Assembly: GCA_910591455.2 (NCBI GenBank)
Contig: OU342822.1
Location: 15,041,154-15,105,153, forward strand
Direction: 5' to 3'
Source: Pholis gunnellus
Taxonomy: Eukaryota > Chordata > Actinopteri > Perciformes > Pholidae
Length of the DNA: 64,000 nt
In this document: one piece after another, positions 12,169 to 23,060 of the stretch
How positions within the stretch are numbered: position 1 is the first letter of the stretch
How the letters are laid out: each line of letters starts with the position of its first letter
Position numbers and translations under genes: made by a program
The notes under the pieces: generated by a model
What the model was told of the DNA's origin: nothing
Databases searched by the model: none
Seen by the model: the letters and a program-made list of their open reading frames with translations, nothing else

Positions 12169-13198
12169 AAGACCAAGTTGAAGAAGGAGGCATCGAAGGA
12201 AAGAGAAGGCATGACTGAGGAAGCACCTTATCCTTGGATTTAACCCGCTTGATTGAAGCGGCAACAGCCACAAACTTCTAACCCGATCAACAGACTGTGC
12301 GTCACCTGGATTTTTAAAGAAAATCTCCATCAACCCCCAGTTGGGAGTCTTAAAATGTCCCTCTCACAAAAAAATGTATTGCTGTTGTGGATTGTGTGGC
12401 TCTTGGGATTTTAACAGCCTAAACTTGCAAGTACATCTTTAAACATCGCATCGTTCGGGGGGGAACCGGTCTACCGAACTTGACACGACACTGAAGGTAG
12501 AGGCAGTTATTTGCTGTCGGTGGTAAATTGGCTCTGTTTTTATTTTTTTATTTTTTTTGCATGGACACAGAAAGACCCGTTTTTTATAACAGTCTTCACC
12601 ATTTCAACGCTTAGCAGTTGTGAAACATCAGTACCGTAGGATAACACTAAGAAACCTCACAGTTAACCCTTTTATACAAGACGACGTCACATCTGCCACT
12701 TTCTTCTGGAAGACTCTCCGTCCACTGGCTCGTTTGTAGACGTGTTAACGCAAACACCAAGGCGTCCACTGTACTACTCGTAGTTCTGCCCAAAGAGGAA
12801 AGCAGCAGTCTAACCTCAGACTAAGTCTCGACTGTTACACGTGGACTCGGAGTAAGAGCAGGTCCTTCTGCAGATGGACATATCCATAACTCACAATATT
12901 CATTCATCGGATTTTAATTGTTGGTTTCCTTACTTACTTAGTTTGGTTAGTTCACTATAAATATGTTCTTGTTTCTCAACGGTGGCATTGGATCAGAATG
13001 CACACACATCATCTTAATTCATCTCTTAACAATAGTTTTGAAACACAAGGTAAAGATGAATTATGTACAGATCGAGACCTCTGTCCTAAACGTTTTGGAA
13101 TGTAATGAAACATTTTTAAAAGTTAAAAGGATATTTAATGTTTCAGGTGGTGTGTTGAGCCACAGATCCCTTAATTAAGCCACCTACTGGCTACTGGA

Positions 13199-13281
13199 CT
13201 AACCGGATGCTGTCTGTAGTGAAAGGCAGACACTTGATACTAACCAGTAGCTGTCTTTCACTTCAGACAGCTATTGGTTAG
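13199..13281 (+). other. Inverted-repeat hairpin in the TBPL1 3' UTR
   Basis: Arms 13199-13229 and 13251-13281 pair over 31 positions around a 21-nt loop. I count six DNA differences, three of which become G-U wobbles in RNA. A second arm at 13241-13256 pairs with 13265-13280 over 16 positions, with one wobble and an 8-nt loop. The right arm can therefore join only one of two alternative stems. Confidence 0.7.
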
Positions 13282-13820
13282 GCCCAGGCTAAAGTTGGGA
13301 TGAGACAAGTCAAGGAGTTGAAAATTGGCGCAGGAATAAAGTCATTAAACTCCAGAATTGGTCTTGGAAATCGCTGCATAGGAACAGATGGTAATGTTTA
13401 AGTAAAGAACTCAAAATTACAAATGCAGCCATTCAGTTAAGTCAAAGTTTTATGGCAGTTCATTCAGCGCTGTCACTCGTCACCGGGCTTGGCGGTACAT
13501 TCATCTGAGTTTTTGAAGGAACATATCATACACAGTGTTCAATGAGCCCATGCTTCTAGTATTAACCAGTACCTTAAAAATACAAATAAACCTTCATAGA
13601 ATCTAACTTTCCTAAACAGCAAAAAAAACAATGGTTAAGTGTTTTTAAATGTGAAAACCTAATGACAGGCAACGTAGATTTATCGGATCTGATGGAAAAG
13701 ATGCTGATTCAAAAAAAAAAAGACTTGGACATGTTGTCTCCAGTATGTGGGGTGGACTTTTTGAACCAGTGTCGACTGAACATTTGTGACATTTGTTCAG
13801 AATTTTGTATTTTGTATAAA

Positions 13821-13826
13821 AATAAA
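13821..13826 (+). terminator. TBPL1: TBPL1 polyadenylation signal AATAAA
   Basis: Canonical hexamer in an AT-rich context, at the plausible end of the 3' UTR and before the convergent SLC2A12. Another AATAAA near 13585 could be used alternatively. Confidence 0.55.
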
Positions 13827-13850
13827 GGTTCATGATAAAACGCCACCATG

Positions 13851-15355
13851 GGACTACTGATTTACTCTCGTTGTCATTATGTCCTCATTGAAGCTCTTTC
13901 AATGGCTATCCAAGCGTCTCAGTGTGACACAATACAAATACATTTCTACATTTTCCAACAAGAAAAAAAAAAGATAAGGAGCTATCAAAGTACAGATTTT
14001 AAAATGTGCAATTTTAATTGTGAACAGGTCCACACAGAAGTCATTCTTTCTTGCAGTAAACATCCCTCCTGTCAATCACCTAAGTATCATTTTGGCATCA
14101 CAGACACAAGTAACACAGAGAAAATTGATTGCTTGTTCCCATAAAATGTAAAGGAACAGACACTCGTGGCCTTTATCCATGTATCTGTCACCATGTAGAC
14201 AGTGTGTTCTGCAGCATGACTGGTTTGAGCCCTGTTAATGTTACATTACATAAAACAGGGAGCAGCGTATAAATAATATGTTAAAGGAAATCATTTGAAA
14301 TCCAAAGAATGTTAAATACATTTGAAGTGATTAGCGTCTTATCGTTTAGAACATCTTAGATTTTTTTTCCCCATGGTAGTCCAAAAGAGCCAATCGACAG
14401 CAGAGACACACGCTGGTATAGTTTTCACTTTGAAGTCAACATTTCAAAATGTGGTCCAGGCCGCCTATTATAGCAGCAACTACCACAGAAGCGTTCTTGA
14501 GTACTTTGCCAGGTGTTAATATTTATGTCTTTTTTGACAGATTTTGTCACCGCGTCGCAATCGTGCAAAATGCAGCTGTGAAACTCTCCAGATGTGTAGA
14601 CAAAGAGGTTGAAGAGGCCGTTGGCCCACCCACTGGATTTGGAAACTTAACAGGTGTGTAGTTGAGATCAAAATGAAGGCTGAGATTGGAGGTGGGTGTG
14701 GTCCGAGCAAGAGCGTCGGATGTAAGGGTCATGGATGTCATGTCGAAATGGAAAATAAATTGTAGCAGTACAGTGTGAGCACTCATTGGAGGAGCTTCAT
14801 TAGTTCTGCTGGCTGGTGGGGAGTCAATTCTATCCTGGTCTTAAGGTAAAATGCCCCTTTCTGCTGTATTCTTAAATAGGGACACAAAGAAAGAAGGGTA
14901 CTAAATAAATAAAATATATTCAATCCCTATTCTTACCTTTTTTTTTACTGCCTTTTAACAAGCAAGAGTGAACCCTGAGATATCCTCATTTGAGCAAATT
15001 CACATATACTTCTCCATTATTTAATTATTTCCTATATATGCAATTTCCAGCATCCCTTTTCCTGTTGATCTTTTCCTTTACATACTTACAGCATGTAGCA
15101 AGAAGGCACTATATGACAAAGGCATCGTTATAGGAATCCAGGGATGTACAGTACAGATGTGGGTGGGATGTATGAGTGGTACCCCAAAGTCTTAACAGTG
15201 CTAATATGATTGTCCTTCTCGGCCCTTTGCTCCCCGCTCTCCTTCAGGTGAGGTGTTCAGTTGTGGTCCGTTGTGCTGCTGCTGATCTGGCTTCCGCTTC
15301 ACAAATCAGTTTACTAGATACACTGACAAAGTTAAGATCACGTGTAAGCTGCCAT
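13851..15355. other. Convergent intergenic space / SLC2A12 3' UTR
   Basis: No coding exon is visible. The SLC2A12 3' UTR must occupy the right part. No AATAAA was found on the - strand; a variant ATTAAA at 15020-15025 is the best candidate signal. A repeat fragment occupies 14449-14712. Confidence 0.55.
14449..14712 (-). repeat. Dispersed repeat fragment, copy A
   Basis: On the - strand this reads CTTGCTCGGACCACACCCA, then CTACACACCTGT.AAGTTT, then CGCGGTGACAAAAT.TGT, then CTGGCAAAG.ACTCAA. The same blocks occur in the same order on the + strand at about 19040-19212. Copy A has about 60 extra bases after AAGTTT. I have seen this element in other fish sequences but cannot name its family. Confidence 0.7.
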
Positions 15356-15492
15356 TTACTTCTTAGCCAGTTCTTTCGATATCTCCTCCAGCGTGCGACC
15401 TTTGGTCTCGGGGACGCAGAAGATGACGAACACCAGCAGAACAAAGCTCATGGCAGCGTAGAGGAACATCACGTTGGCCACGCCAATCTTTT
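15356..15492 (-). CDS. SLC2A12: SLC2A12 coding exon 4 (residues 500-544, stop TAA)
   Basis: Acceptor CTTTCCAG. It encodes the last transmembrane helix (MFLYAAMSFVLLVFVIFCV) and PETKGRTLEEISKELAKK. Confidence 0.95.
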
Positions 15493-18400
15493 CTGGAAAG
15501 ACAACAGCAAAGAAATGTGTCCTTAAATGTCGGCGCATGACGTCAGGCAGCATACATGTATGTGTTGCGTGCTATGACCTAGCCTCCTCATTAGTATGCA
15601 TAGTTGGCTCGATTGGCGCCAGATGTTTTAATGAAGTTTAGAGGTACTTCACAAATAAGAAAGATTGGCAAATCAGGTCACGCCTTGACTGTTCTCGGGG
15701 TCTTCCTATTTTGCTAATCCTATACAGTATACTTTGCAGTAGTATGGCCCCACAACAGGCGAGCAGTGAGACTGACTAGCAGGAGGAAACGAGGTGAGAC
15801 ACGCCTTTCTTTCTTCCGAAACCGGTTTGGTACAAAATCTCTGGCTGTGCTAGAGATTGTGCTAGATTCCTCTTTCTTTGCCTGTTATTGACAACATATG
15901 GAAATACAAACTGAAGAGCATAAAGCTGTGCAATGGTTTAAAATGTTTGTTTACCTGCAATTATCGTCTGCAGAACAGAAACGGATCTACTAGTAAATAT
16001 CAGAGACAGTTTCAGTCAAATTATAACTCTACCACAATTAACTTAACACACATACACACACACACACCTGTAATTGTGAGGAAGGTCATGGAGATGAGCA
16101 GGTTAGTGGCCCAGTTTACAGCCGACACCACAGAAACAGCTCTGCCTCTGACTCCCATTGGAAAGATCTCACTGAGCACCACGTACACCACTGGAAAGAA
16201 AACGCATAGACACACATTCAAGGATGTAAGTGAACATGGTTAATAAGGCATAAATACAAATAACTTGATCCAGAATTAAATTTGTGATATTTGATATTTG
16301 TGTGTGGGGAGTTGAAGGCATTTACATCAGAGTCCACACTTCTTTATCTGGGAAACTGGAGCGTTTCACCTTAACCTGTATGATATGTATGATATGTATG
16401 TATGATAGCTATTGCTGTACTTTGAACTAAACACACTAATTGATTTGGTGCTTACTTGGCCCGAGGCTAATGGAGAAGGCTGCCACATACACCAGCAAGC
16501 TGATCAGTGACGCCCACTTCAGTAAGGAGGACCCTCCTCCATAAGTGCTTCCTCCTCCCGACTCCCCGACCCCATCATCTGCTCTGGTAGTCCGCTGTGA
16601 CTCCTCGCTGCTCCACTGGTCGGGGAGGTCAGTTGAAAAAATGTCACCGTTTCCCAAGTCTGCAGAGGTTTCGTTTGAGTCCCACGCTGCACGCGTGTGG
16701 TTTAACGTAGTGTGACTTTTGCAGAGGCTGGTGAGGTTGGTGTGGCTTTGGTGTGTTAATGTACCGAGCGCAACCAGCGACATTCCCATCGCGACAGCAC
16801 CCCCGCACAAAAAGCTCTTGGTTCCCACGCTGTCGACCAGCAACACGGCTGGGATGGTGCCAACGACCTTGACCACCCCGAACCCCGTGGAGGCCAAGGT
16901 TGCCGCGGCGTCACTGTCGAAGCCCACACTGCGGAGAAGCGGTGAAGCGTAGGAGAGGATGTTGGGCTGACCGGTGGCCTGCTGGAGGAAGACTAAGATC
17001 ACACCTGTGAGCAGTCGGGAGCGCAAGTTGGCCTTGGTGCTGAACAACTCCCAGAAACTATGCTCTGATTCCTCTTTAATTCCTGTCCTGATGTCTAAGA
17101 GCTCCTTTTCCACATGCTCATGGACCCCACCTCTCATTCGGGCCAGCACTGTCCTGGCCTGCTCCACTTTACCCTGGGTGACCAGGAAGCGTGGGCTCGG
17201 TGGGAGGAACACAAGTACGCTGATCTGCAGCAGCGCCGGGGGGATTACCAGCCCGAATGTATACGCCCAGCCATGGGGCAGGGTAGCGAAGGCGTAACTA
17301 CAGCTGAATCCCAGCATCACTCCCACAACCAACATCAACTCGTACAGCGTCACCAGCAGGCCCCTCCTCTCCCTCGGCGAGATCTCCGCAATGTACAGGC
17401 ACGCTCCTGTCCCCGACAGCGCTGTTCCCATGCCGACTATCACCCGGCCCAGTGTGAGCGCGATGAGCGAGCTGGCCGCGATGAGCAGGATGCTGCCGCC
17501 GACCACCAGGGCCGCGCTCAGGAGCAAAGAGCAGCGCCGGCCGTAGCGGTCCAATATGGGACCTCCGGCCAGGCAGATGAGGAGAGCGCCGAGCAGGGGG
17601 GAGCTGACCAGCAGTTCTTGTTCTCGGCAGGAGAGGCGGAGGAGGCCCCGCAGCTGCAGCAGGACTCCAGAGGTCAGGCCCATTTCATAGCCCAGCATCA
17701 GGCCGCTCAGAGAGGCCGCTCCAGCCGCTACCAGCAACAGCCAGCTGCTGCCTGGAGAGAGAGGCAGAGGGTGTGAGATGATGTGTCAAGTCATGGTTAC
17801 AGCACCTTTCTAGTTATATGTTTATCTTATTAATTATCCTTTTGGGGAAGTGGCTTTGGAGGGAGGCCTGAAGGGAAGGGCTGTCAGTGTTGCTGACTTG
17901 GCAACTTTCTCGCAAGGTTTTGCAACGTTTGGAGCGAGTGTTCTTGTTTAACGCTCGTAAAGTTTCAAAGCTATGGATGATGGTCTCATGGGCAGTTGCA
18001 GATATCAGGTTAACGGCGCGATAATCTCACCAAAACCAGGGTTGGCAGGCAGCAAAGGTTATAAATGCTAAATATTATATAATATATATTACGTGTCCAT
18101 ACCATGTCACAGCACAGAAACTCCACTAACAAACCTTCAGTCGAGGAAATGAGTCAAAAAACATAAAACTAAAAGTAAAACATATTGTAATTCATTTAAA
18201 GGAACTGTGTGTCATAATCTTTTGGCTGCATATCACAGCTTTTTCTCCCCCAACCTAGAAGTCACTTTAAAAGTGCTGACTGTGCGCAATTAGAGGTCAG
18301 AAGTTCACAAGAAGAATGCTGAGGCAATCTTGTAAGTCATTGAGTGTATGAGTGCTTAAAGCCTACACATTTTTATCTTGAATGTATCACTGTGAGCTAA

Positions 18401-19960
18401 CAGATATTCCTTATCATTAGAGAGATAGGAAAGAAAAAAAGGTCGGAATGCACCAAAACTGGTGCACTTAGCATGTACACACATATATAATAACTGTTGT
18501 AATATGCATGGCCTTTTGATATTCATATGTCATAAACTTCATAATAGATCCTTGTACTTGTTTTGCTATATTGGTGAAGTACAGCTTTGAATAAAGGAGA
18601 CTGCACTTGAATTATGGTTATTGTTTAAACCCGCTACGTCAATACCTGCTTGCAATTGTCCTAATATTCCTGCAAGTGAGACTTTTTTTTTCATTTTGTT
18701 TTAATGTAACTCTCGCGGTGCAACATGCAAGAAAAACAGAGATGCAGCTGCAAACTGCGGGGTCCTATACTGTCATTTACTTTGACTGTTGCACTTCATA
18801 ACCCCTCTCTCAATCCTTTTCCATAACAAACATTATGTATGAATGGGCTTGCAATATTTAACATGTTCGACAAGTACTCTCTTGTATTGAGACTTTCGGC
18901 TACTGTGTCATTGACTTGTAGTTGCTTTTCTATTTGGGGTTTCTTCCTGAAACACACCAGAGAGCATCTTGGGATCAAATCGGACCAGGGGCGTAAAAAG
19001 TGGCACCTTCCCCACTGTCTAACCCTCCTACTTTCGGTGCCCTTGCTCGGACCACACCCATCTTCAAACCTAGCTTTATTTGGATCTCAGCTACACACCT
19101 GTAAAGTTTCGAGACTGCGTCTTGCACGGTCGGGATGCTATCGCGGTGACAAAATATGTGCATAGACAAACAACTGGCAAAGAACTCAAAACCGCCTCTA
19201 TGTTGCTCTAGTTCCCGCTCCAATTTCCAAATTCCAACTAATTAACTTGTTGTGCAACACTTTTAATTTATGTTCTGCCACGAAACAGCTCCCACTAAAC
19301 CAATCCTACTGTGTCACTCCTTTTAGCAATTCTCAGTATTGTCAATTTAAATCCCGTTCACAATTATTGTTTGTAATATTTTCGGCGTGTATCCAGGATG
19401 GATTGGCTGGAGAAACTCCCAGAAACTATGCTCTGATTCCTCTTTGAGTCCCGTCCAGATGTCTATGAGCTCCTCTTCCACATGCTCCATTTAGTCCGTG
19501 CAATAGATTTAATCGGGGCCCGTTGACAAGGAGTTTGTGATGAGTGCATGTGACATGTTTGGTATGACGCCAGCAAGGTTAGAGTGACCCGGGACACAAG
19601 GCATATAAAAAAAAGTCATAAACACTTTTTGGCTTCATCATTAATCCGTGTTTAAGAAACAGCAAACTACATTCTAGTTTTAGTCGAATGATCTGTTGCA
19701 AGATGTGGTTTACTGATTTATCTAGATAACTTTGCACGGGACTTTATTTCTACATCAGTCCAAGTTACCGATTTCAGGGAGTGCACGCTGTAGGGAGGTA
19801 GGGTGTAGACTTGTATCCACCCTAAGAAACATGATCTTTTATCTGATAAAAAAAAAAAGGTATACTGCTCTTTTTGTGTACCTGTGCTTCTTTGTTGCTC
19901 CAGGTTCTGGGTCTCAGACGGGTTAGAAGTCAAAATCTTGGTCTCACTGATGGGGTCCAT
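15356..19960 (-). CDS. SLC2A12: Solute carrier family 2 member 12 (GLUT12), four coding exons
   Basis: A facilitative hexose transporter of the class III GLUT group, a 12-helix membrane protein. Exons 19960-19882, 17751-16456, 16190-16068 and 15492-15356 join in phase to 1635 nt and 544 residues. Visible motifs: GYE.G near 47, DRYGRR (94-99), YIAEISPRERRG (146-157), PPSPRFLV (210-217), QQATGQPN (283-290), GPMVYVVLSEIFP (457-469), GVRGRA (471-476) and VPETKG (526-531). The long loop between helices 9 and 10 has N-glycosylation sequons at about 365, 377 and 386, as expected for GLUT12. An in-frame TAG lies 15 nt before the ATG, fixing the start. Two oddities: human GPMPW is GPMVY here, and the protein stops at ELAKK, lacking the long human cytoplasmic tail with its dileucine signal. 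Confidence 0.96.
16068..16190 (-). CDS. SLC2A12: SLC2A12 coding exon 3 (residues 459-500)
   Basis: Acceptor TTCTTTCCAG. It carries VLSEIFPMGVRGRA and NLLISMTFLTIT. The donor ATTACAG|GTGTGTGT is itself the start of a GT repeat. Confidence 0.94.
16456..17751 (-). CDS. SLC2A12: SLC2A12 coding exon 2 (residues 27-458)
   Basis: The 1296-nt main exon holds helices 1 to about 10 and the glycosylated loop. It follows acceptor CTCTCTCCAG and ends GGGCCAA|GTAAGC. It is GC-rich relative to its flanks. The long antisense open frame across it (17114-17776, +) is a by-product. Confidence 0.95.
19040..19212 (+). repeat. Dispersed repeat fragment, copy B
   Basis: It shares ordered blocks (CTTGCTCGGACCACACCCA, CTACACACCTGTAAAGTTTC, CGCGGTGACAAAATATGTG, CTGGCAAAGAACTCAAAACC) with the reverse complement of 14449-14712. 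The two copies flank the SLC2A12 3' half in opposite orientation. Confidence 0.7.
19414..19487 (-). pseudogene. Partial duplicate of SLC2A12 exon 2 within intron 1
   Basis: These 74 bases match 17046-17119 with about six differences (hand count, roughly 92%). On the - strand they read EHVEEELIDIWTGLKEESEH and then SFWEF. The functional exon has EHVEKELLDIRTGIKEESEH and SFWEL (residues 238-262). The copy has the same orientation, no gaps and an intact frame over the match. An in-frame TAA sits just before its ATG. It is not flanked by good splice sites that I could see, so it is probably non-functional. Confidence 0.88.
19882..19960 (-). CDS. SLC2A12: SLC2A12 coding exon 1 (residues 1-27)
   Basis: It encodes a hydrophilic cytoplasmic N-terminus (MDPISETKILTSNPSETQNL, then EQQRST) and ends AAGCACAG|GTACAC. 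Gly27 is split across the junction with exon 2. It is weakly similar to human at this end; the call rests on phase, the in-frame upstream stop and position. Confidence 0.85.
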
Positions 19961-20439
19961 TGTCAACCACCTCTAACAGTAGACCTTGATATAAAACAGA
20001 TGCAAACCAACACATTCAAACAAAGAAACATCATTAATTATGCAGAATAAAAAAAACGTTGTCAGTGTACATGCACTAGCCCATCGGTATAAACAGCTGG
20101 GCACTTCCCCACAGCAGCAGCATCTCATGGTTGTCATAATTGATATATGTATATGTAATAACTACTGAATGAAACTTCATTTTCTGTGTTTTTGTTTTAG
20201 TTTTCTGTCCACGACTTGAGCTAAAATGTTGCAAGGTCACTCTGTGGAAGCCAGAAAGCAAAGACCACCAAGGAAAACAACATTTAGCAGCACGTTCTAA
20301 CACAATTACTTCAACTATGGGGACTTGTCCCCTATTTCACGTGCAACTTAAAGCGAATTTCGCCTCATGACAAGTTTAATTTTAGGCAACGTATTAACAA
20401 ATGTGACACTGCCCTACCTGACGACCCAGCGGCGTTTCT

Positions 20440-20700
20440 GTTGTTATCTTAATTTCGTGTGTTCCGGTCATTCGCTTTCTTTCTCGGAACTTTCTCGTTC
20501 TGCCTCTACTCCCAACTCTTCTTTCTCTCGTGTCGGTGCACGCACGCTACTTGTTTTGCTACAGCACTTGTTTTAGCCCCGCCCATGTTTTTCCCAAATC
20601 ACCAATAAGAAACGTGTATTAAGTCTTGAAACGCCTAACATAGATCCTTATTGGTTCAAATGTGTCAAGCAGCCAATATATATAGTTCAATGTATTTGTA
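20440..20700 (-). promoter_or_regulatory. SLC2A12: Candidate SLC2A12 promoter
   Basis: CpG-containing sequence about 0.5-0.7 kb before the start codon, with a GC box and two CCAAT-type motifs (CACCAATAAG and GCCAATATA). No clear initiator was identified, so the call is by position and motif only. Confidence 0.3.
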
Positions 20701-21544
20701 AGGAACAGTGTGACTAATATGTCCTCCATAATGCTACATTATGAAGAGACTAGTCACTAGCGATATGCATATCTTTCTCTGTGCTGTTTTGTATAGTTTA
20801 CAGTCGTCTTTAGAAAGGATTGTGAAGCGTTTGTTTTCCTTTTTTCGCAGTGATCATCACTTTAAAGTAACCAGTGATAGAATACACCTGCATCAATAAT
20901 GGTCCTTCTCTCATACTGCATGTGAAAACAAACAGGGTGGCCACCTGCTGTTTTGCTCGGTTCCCATGTCCTGTTTCTATGAATGCTGCAGGACTGAGCT
21001 GTCACACCTGTCCTGCAGCTTCACAGATGACAGAATGTATCCTTACGTGGGTGGAACACTCTGTGTTTGGCCCTCCTTTCTGGAAATGTATTTAGAGATT
21101 CAGACGTGACCTATAGTGACCTGTTTTTGATTCTGTCATTTCATCCTGAGTTAACTTTACCAAAGGCTCGTTTGTGTAGAGGTGTGTTGTGTAATAAATC
21201 AGTAACCAAGATAACTATGGGCGGCCTACTCGTTGAATACTGGTCATTAATATGTCAGCAAATAATCACTTATTATTATACAACAGGTTGACAAGGTAAA
21301 TGGTCCTATGGAAAGTAATTTATTATCTAGGTTTAGCCTTGCTTAAATACCATATAGGCATGCTGTGTCTCAACAGGGACACGACTAAGCTGCACTAAGT
21401 CAAATAAACGTTGTGATGGCAAGGCTTCTTTTTTCTTCTTAATTCAAGACAATCAAAGATTTACTCACTCAGCAGGAACATATTGGCAACATAATCAGCA
21501 GACACACATATTGATGGTTTAAAGGTCAAACTTGATTTGAAGTA

Positions 21545-21610
21545 GGCAGATCCTTTAAGTATAGGCCGAACCACATTGTAAAAACACTCCATTACAAGTC
21601 AAACCAAGTA
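21545..21610 (+). repeat. Fragment of a CAGTGGTGGAAG-type hAT-like MITE
   Basis: The block AGATCCTTTAAGTATA followed by TGTAAAAACACTCCATTACA resembles the internal part of a very common percomorph miniature element, whose consensus as I recall it reads ...TAAAAATACTCCATTACAAGTAAAAGTCC. Diverged; family assignment from memory. Confidence 0.5.
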
Positions 21611-22139
21611 TATTTAAAATCATGCGTGCCTCCACAATTAAATATCCTGAAGTAAGCTTTTTTAACTGGTTGAAAGTGGTAGAAAACGAGATAAAAAACG
21701 GAAGGTAAGATATACAGTATATTTAATAAGCAGGCTTCATTACAAGTTAAGACACCAAGTAAAAAGTAAAACAGCGTCATCTTGTGGAACTCCTGTTACC
21801 CCACATCGAGTGGTGGAGTACTCAACCCATGAAACAGATGCACCACCAAAATAAATACAATTTTAGAAAGTTATATTATTAAATCAACATTCGCCAAGGA
21901 CAATAAAGAGAAGCATTAACTGTGGTCACAATAGAGACACTTAATGCATCATATTTTATCGTAGCCTATGTTTTATTTTGGATACTTATTTAATGTTTTG
22001 GGGATCTTTATTTTTTGGGAGGGTGCTTCAGCAAACACATGCACACATATGAGCACTATGTGCGAGAACTATACTACTAACACACTTCCATTTAATCAAA
22101 TAGTGTTTACGACAAATAAACTGTATAGCCTAAATATTC

Positions 22140-23060
22140 AAAGAAATAATATTATTGTAAAGCGTTAAAAATATGTCAGAAAAATGATGTCATCAAAAAA
22201 GTCATATGCTGTCATACAAAAGTCATAGTATGTCGTAAAAAAAATGTCATAAAAAGAAATAATATTGTAAGGCATCAAAAAAGACATAGCATACTATGTT
22301 GAAATAAACATATTGTATATTGTAAAAAATGTCATAGAAAGGTAATATTATTGTAAGTCGTTAAGAAAGTCATTAGAAGTGTAGGAAAATATGTCATAAA
22401 AAAGTTATATTATTGTATATTATAAAAAACGGTCATAGTCATAGTGATTTTAATTTGAATTAAGTCATTGTAAAAAAAGTCCAAAATATCATAGTGTGAA
22501 TTTTTTTTTCATAAAAAAAATATTTTATAGTATGTCAGAAAAAATATAAAAAAGTCATTGCATTTTATGTCAGAACATTTTTTTATTAAAAAGTGATAGT
22601 ATTGTATGTCATTAAAAATGTAATTAAAAAGTCAAATTAATATGTGCTGTGAAATGTCATAAAAAAGTCAAAGTGTACTATGTCGGAAAACATGTCTTAA
22701 AAAAAGTAATATTAGTGTTCGGCGTTAAAAATGACATTAAAAATTGTCTTTAACAAATCATATTATTGTATGGCATTAAAAAAGTCTTATTTTATACTGT
22801 CATGAAAAAGTCATAGTGTAAGTTGGACAAATTTCATTAAAAAGTAAAATTATTGTAAGGCGTTAAAACAGTCACAAAACAGATTTAGCATAATAAGTCT
22901 GAACATTGGTCAGAAAAAAAGTAATATTGTATATTATTATAATATTGTACACATGTTTATTGTAGTGTATGTCGTTAAAAATATCGTGAAAAATTCAATG
23001 TGTAATAAAGATCGCCTCAGAAAAGTCATAGTATTCTTTTTCGGAAAATATGTCATAAAG
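22140..23060. repeat. Degenerate AT-rich tandem array
   Basis: Roughly 0.9 kb is built from drifting variants of short words such as GTCATAAAAAAGT, ATATTATTGTA, AAGGCGTTAAAAA and ATGTCGTAAAA, recurring about every 35-50 bases with insertions and deletions. There is no coding frame. It looks like an old minisatellite that has lost phase. Confidence 0.75.

Larger units (their letters stand above)
12169..13850 (+). other. TBPL1: TBPL1 3' UTR
   Basis: About 1.7 kb of non-coding sequence runs from the stop to the AATAAA at 13821. Open frames inside it are short and unrelated to known proteins. It contains the hairpin-forming segment at 13199-13281. Confidence 0.65.
17752..19881 (-). other. SLC2A12: SLC2A12 intron 1
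   Basis: About 2.1 kb, mostly unique AT-rich sequence. It carries repeat copy B at 19040-19212 and, 200 bp further, a near-copy of SLC2A12 coding sequence at 19414-19487. Confidence 0.9.

Noticed and set aside
12963..13178. 71-codon + strand frame in the TBPL1 3' UTR
   Set aside because: It lies after the TBPL1 stop in AT-rich sequence, with no acceptor linking it and no similarity.
17114..17776. 220-codon + strand open frame
   Set aside because: It is the antisense shadow of SLC2A12 exon 2. The composition (Gln/Arg/Ala-rich) resembles no known protein, and the - strand frame is clearly GLUT12.
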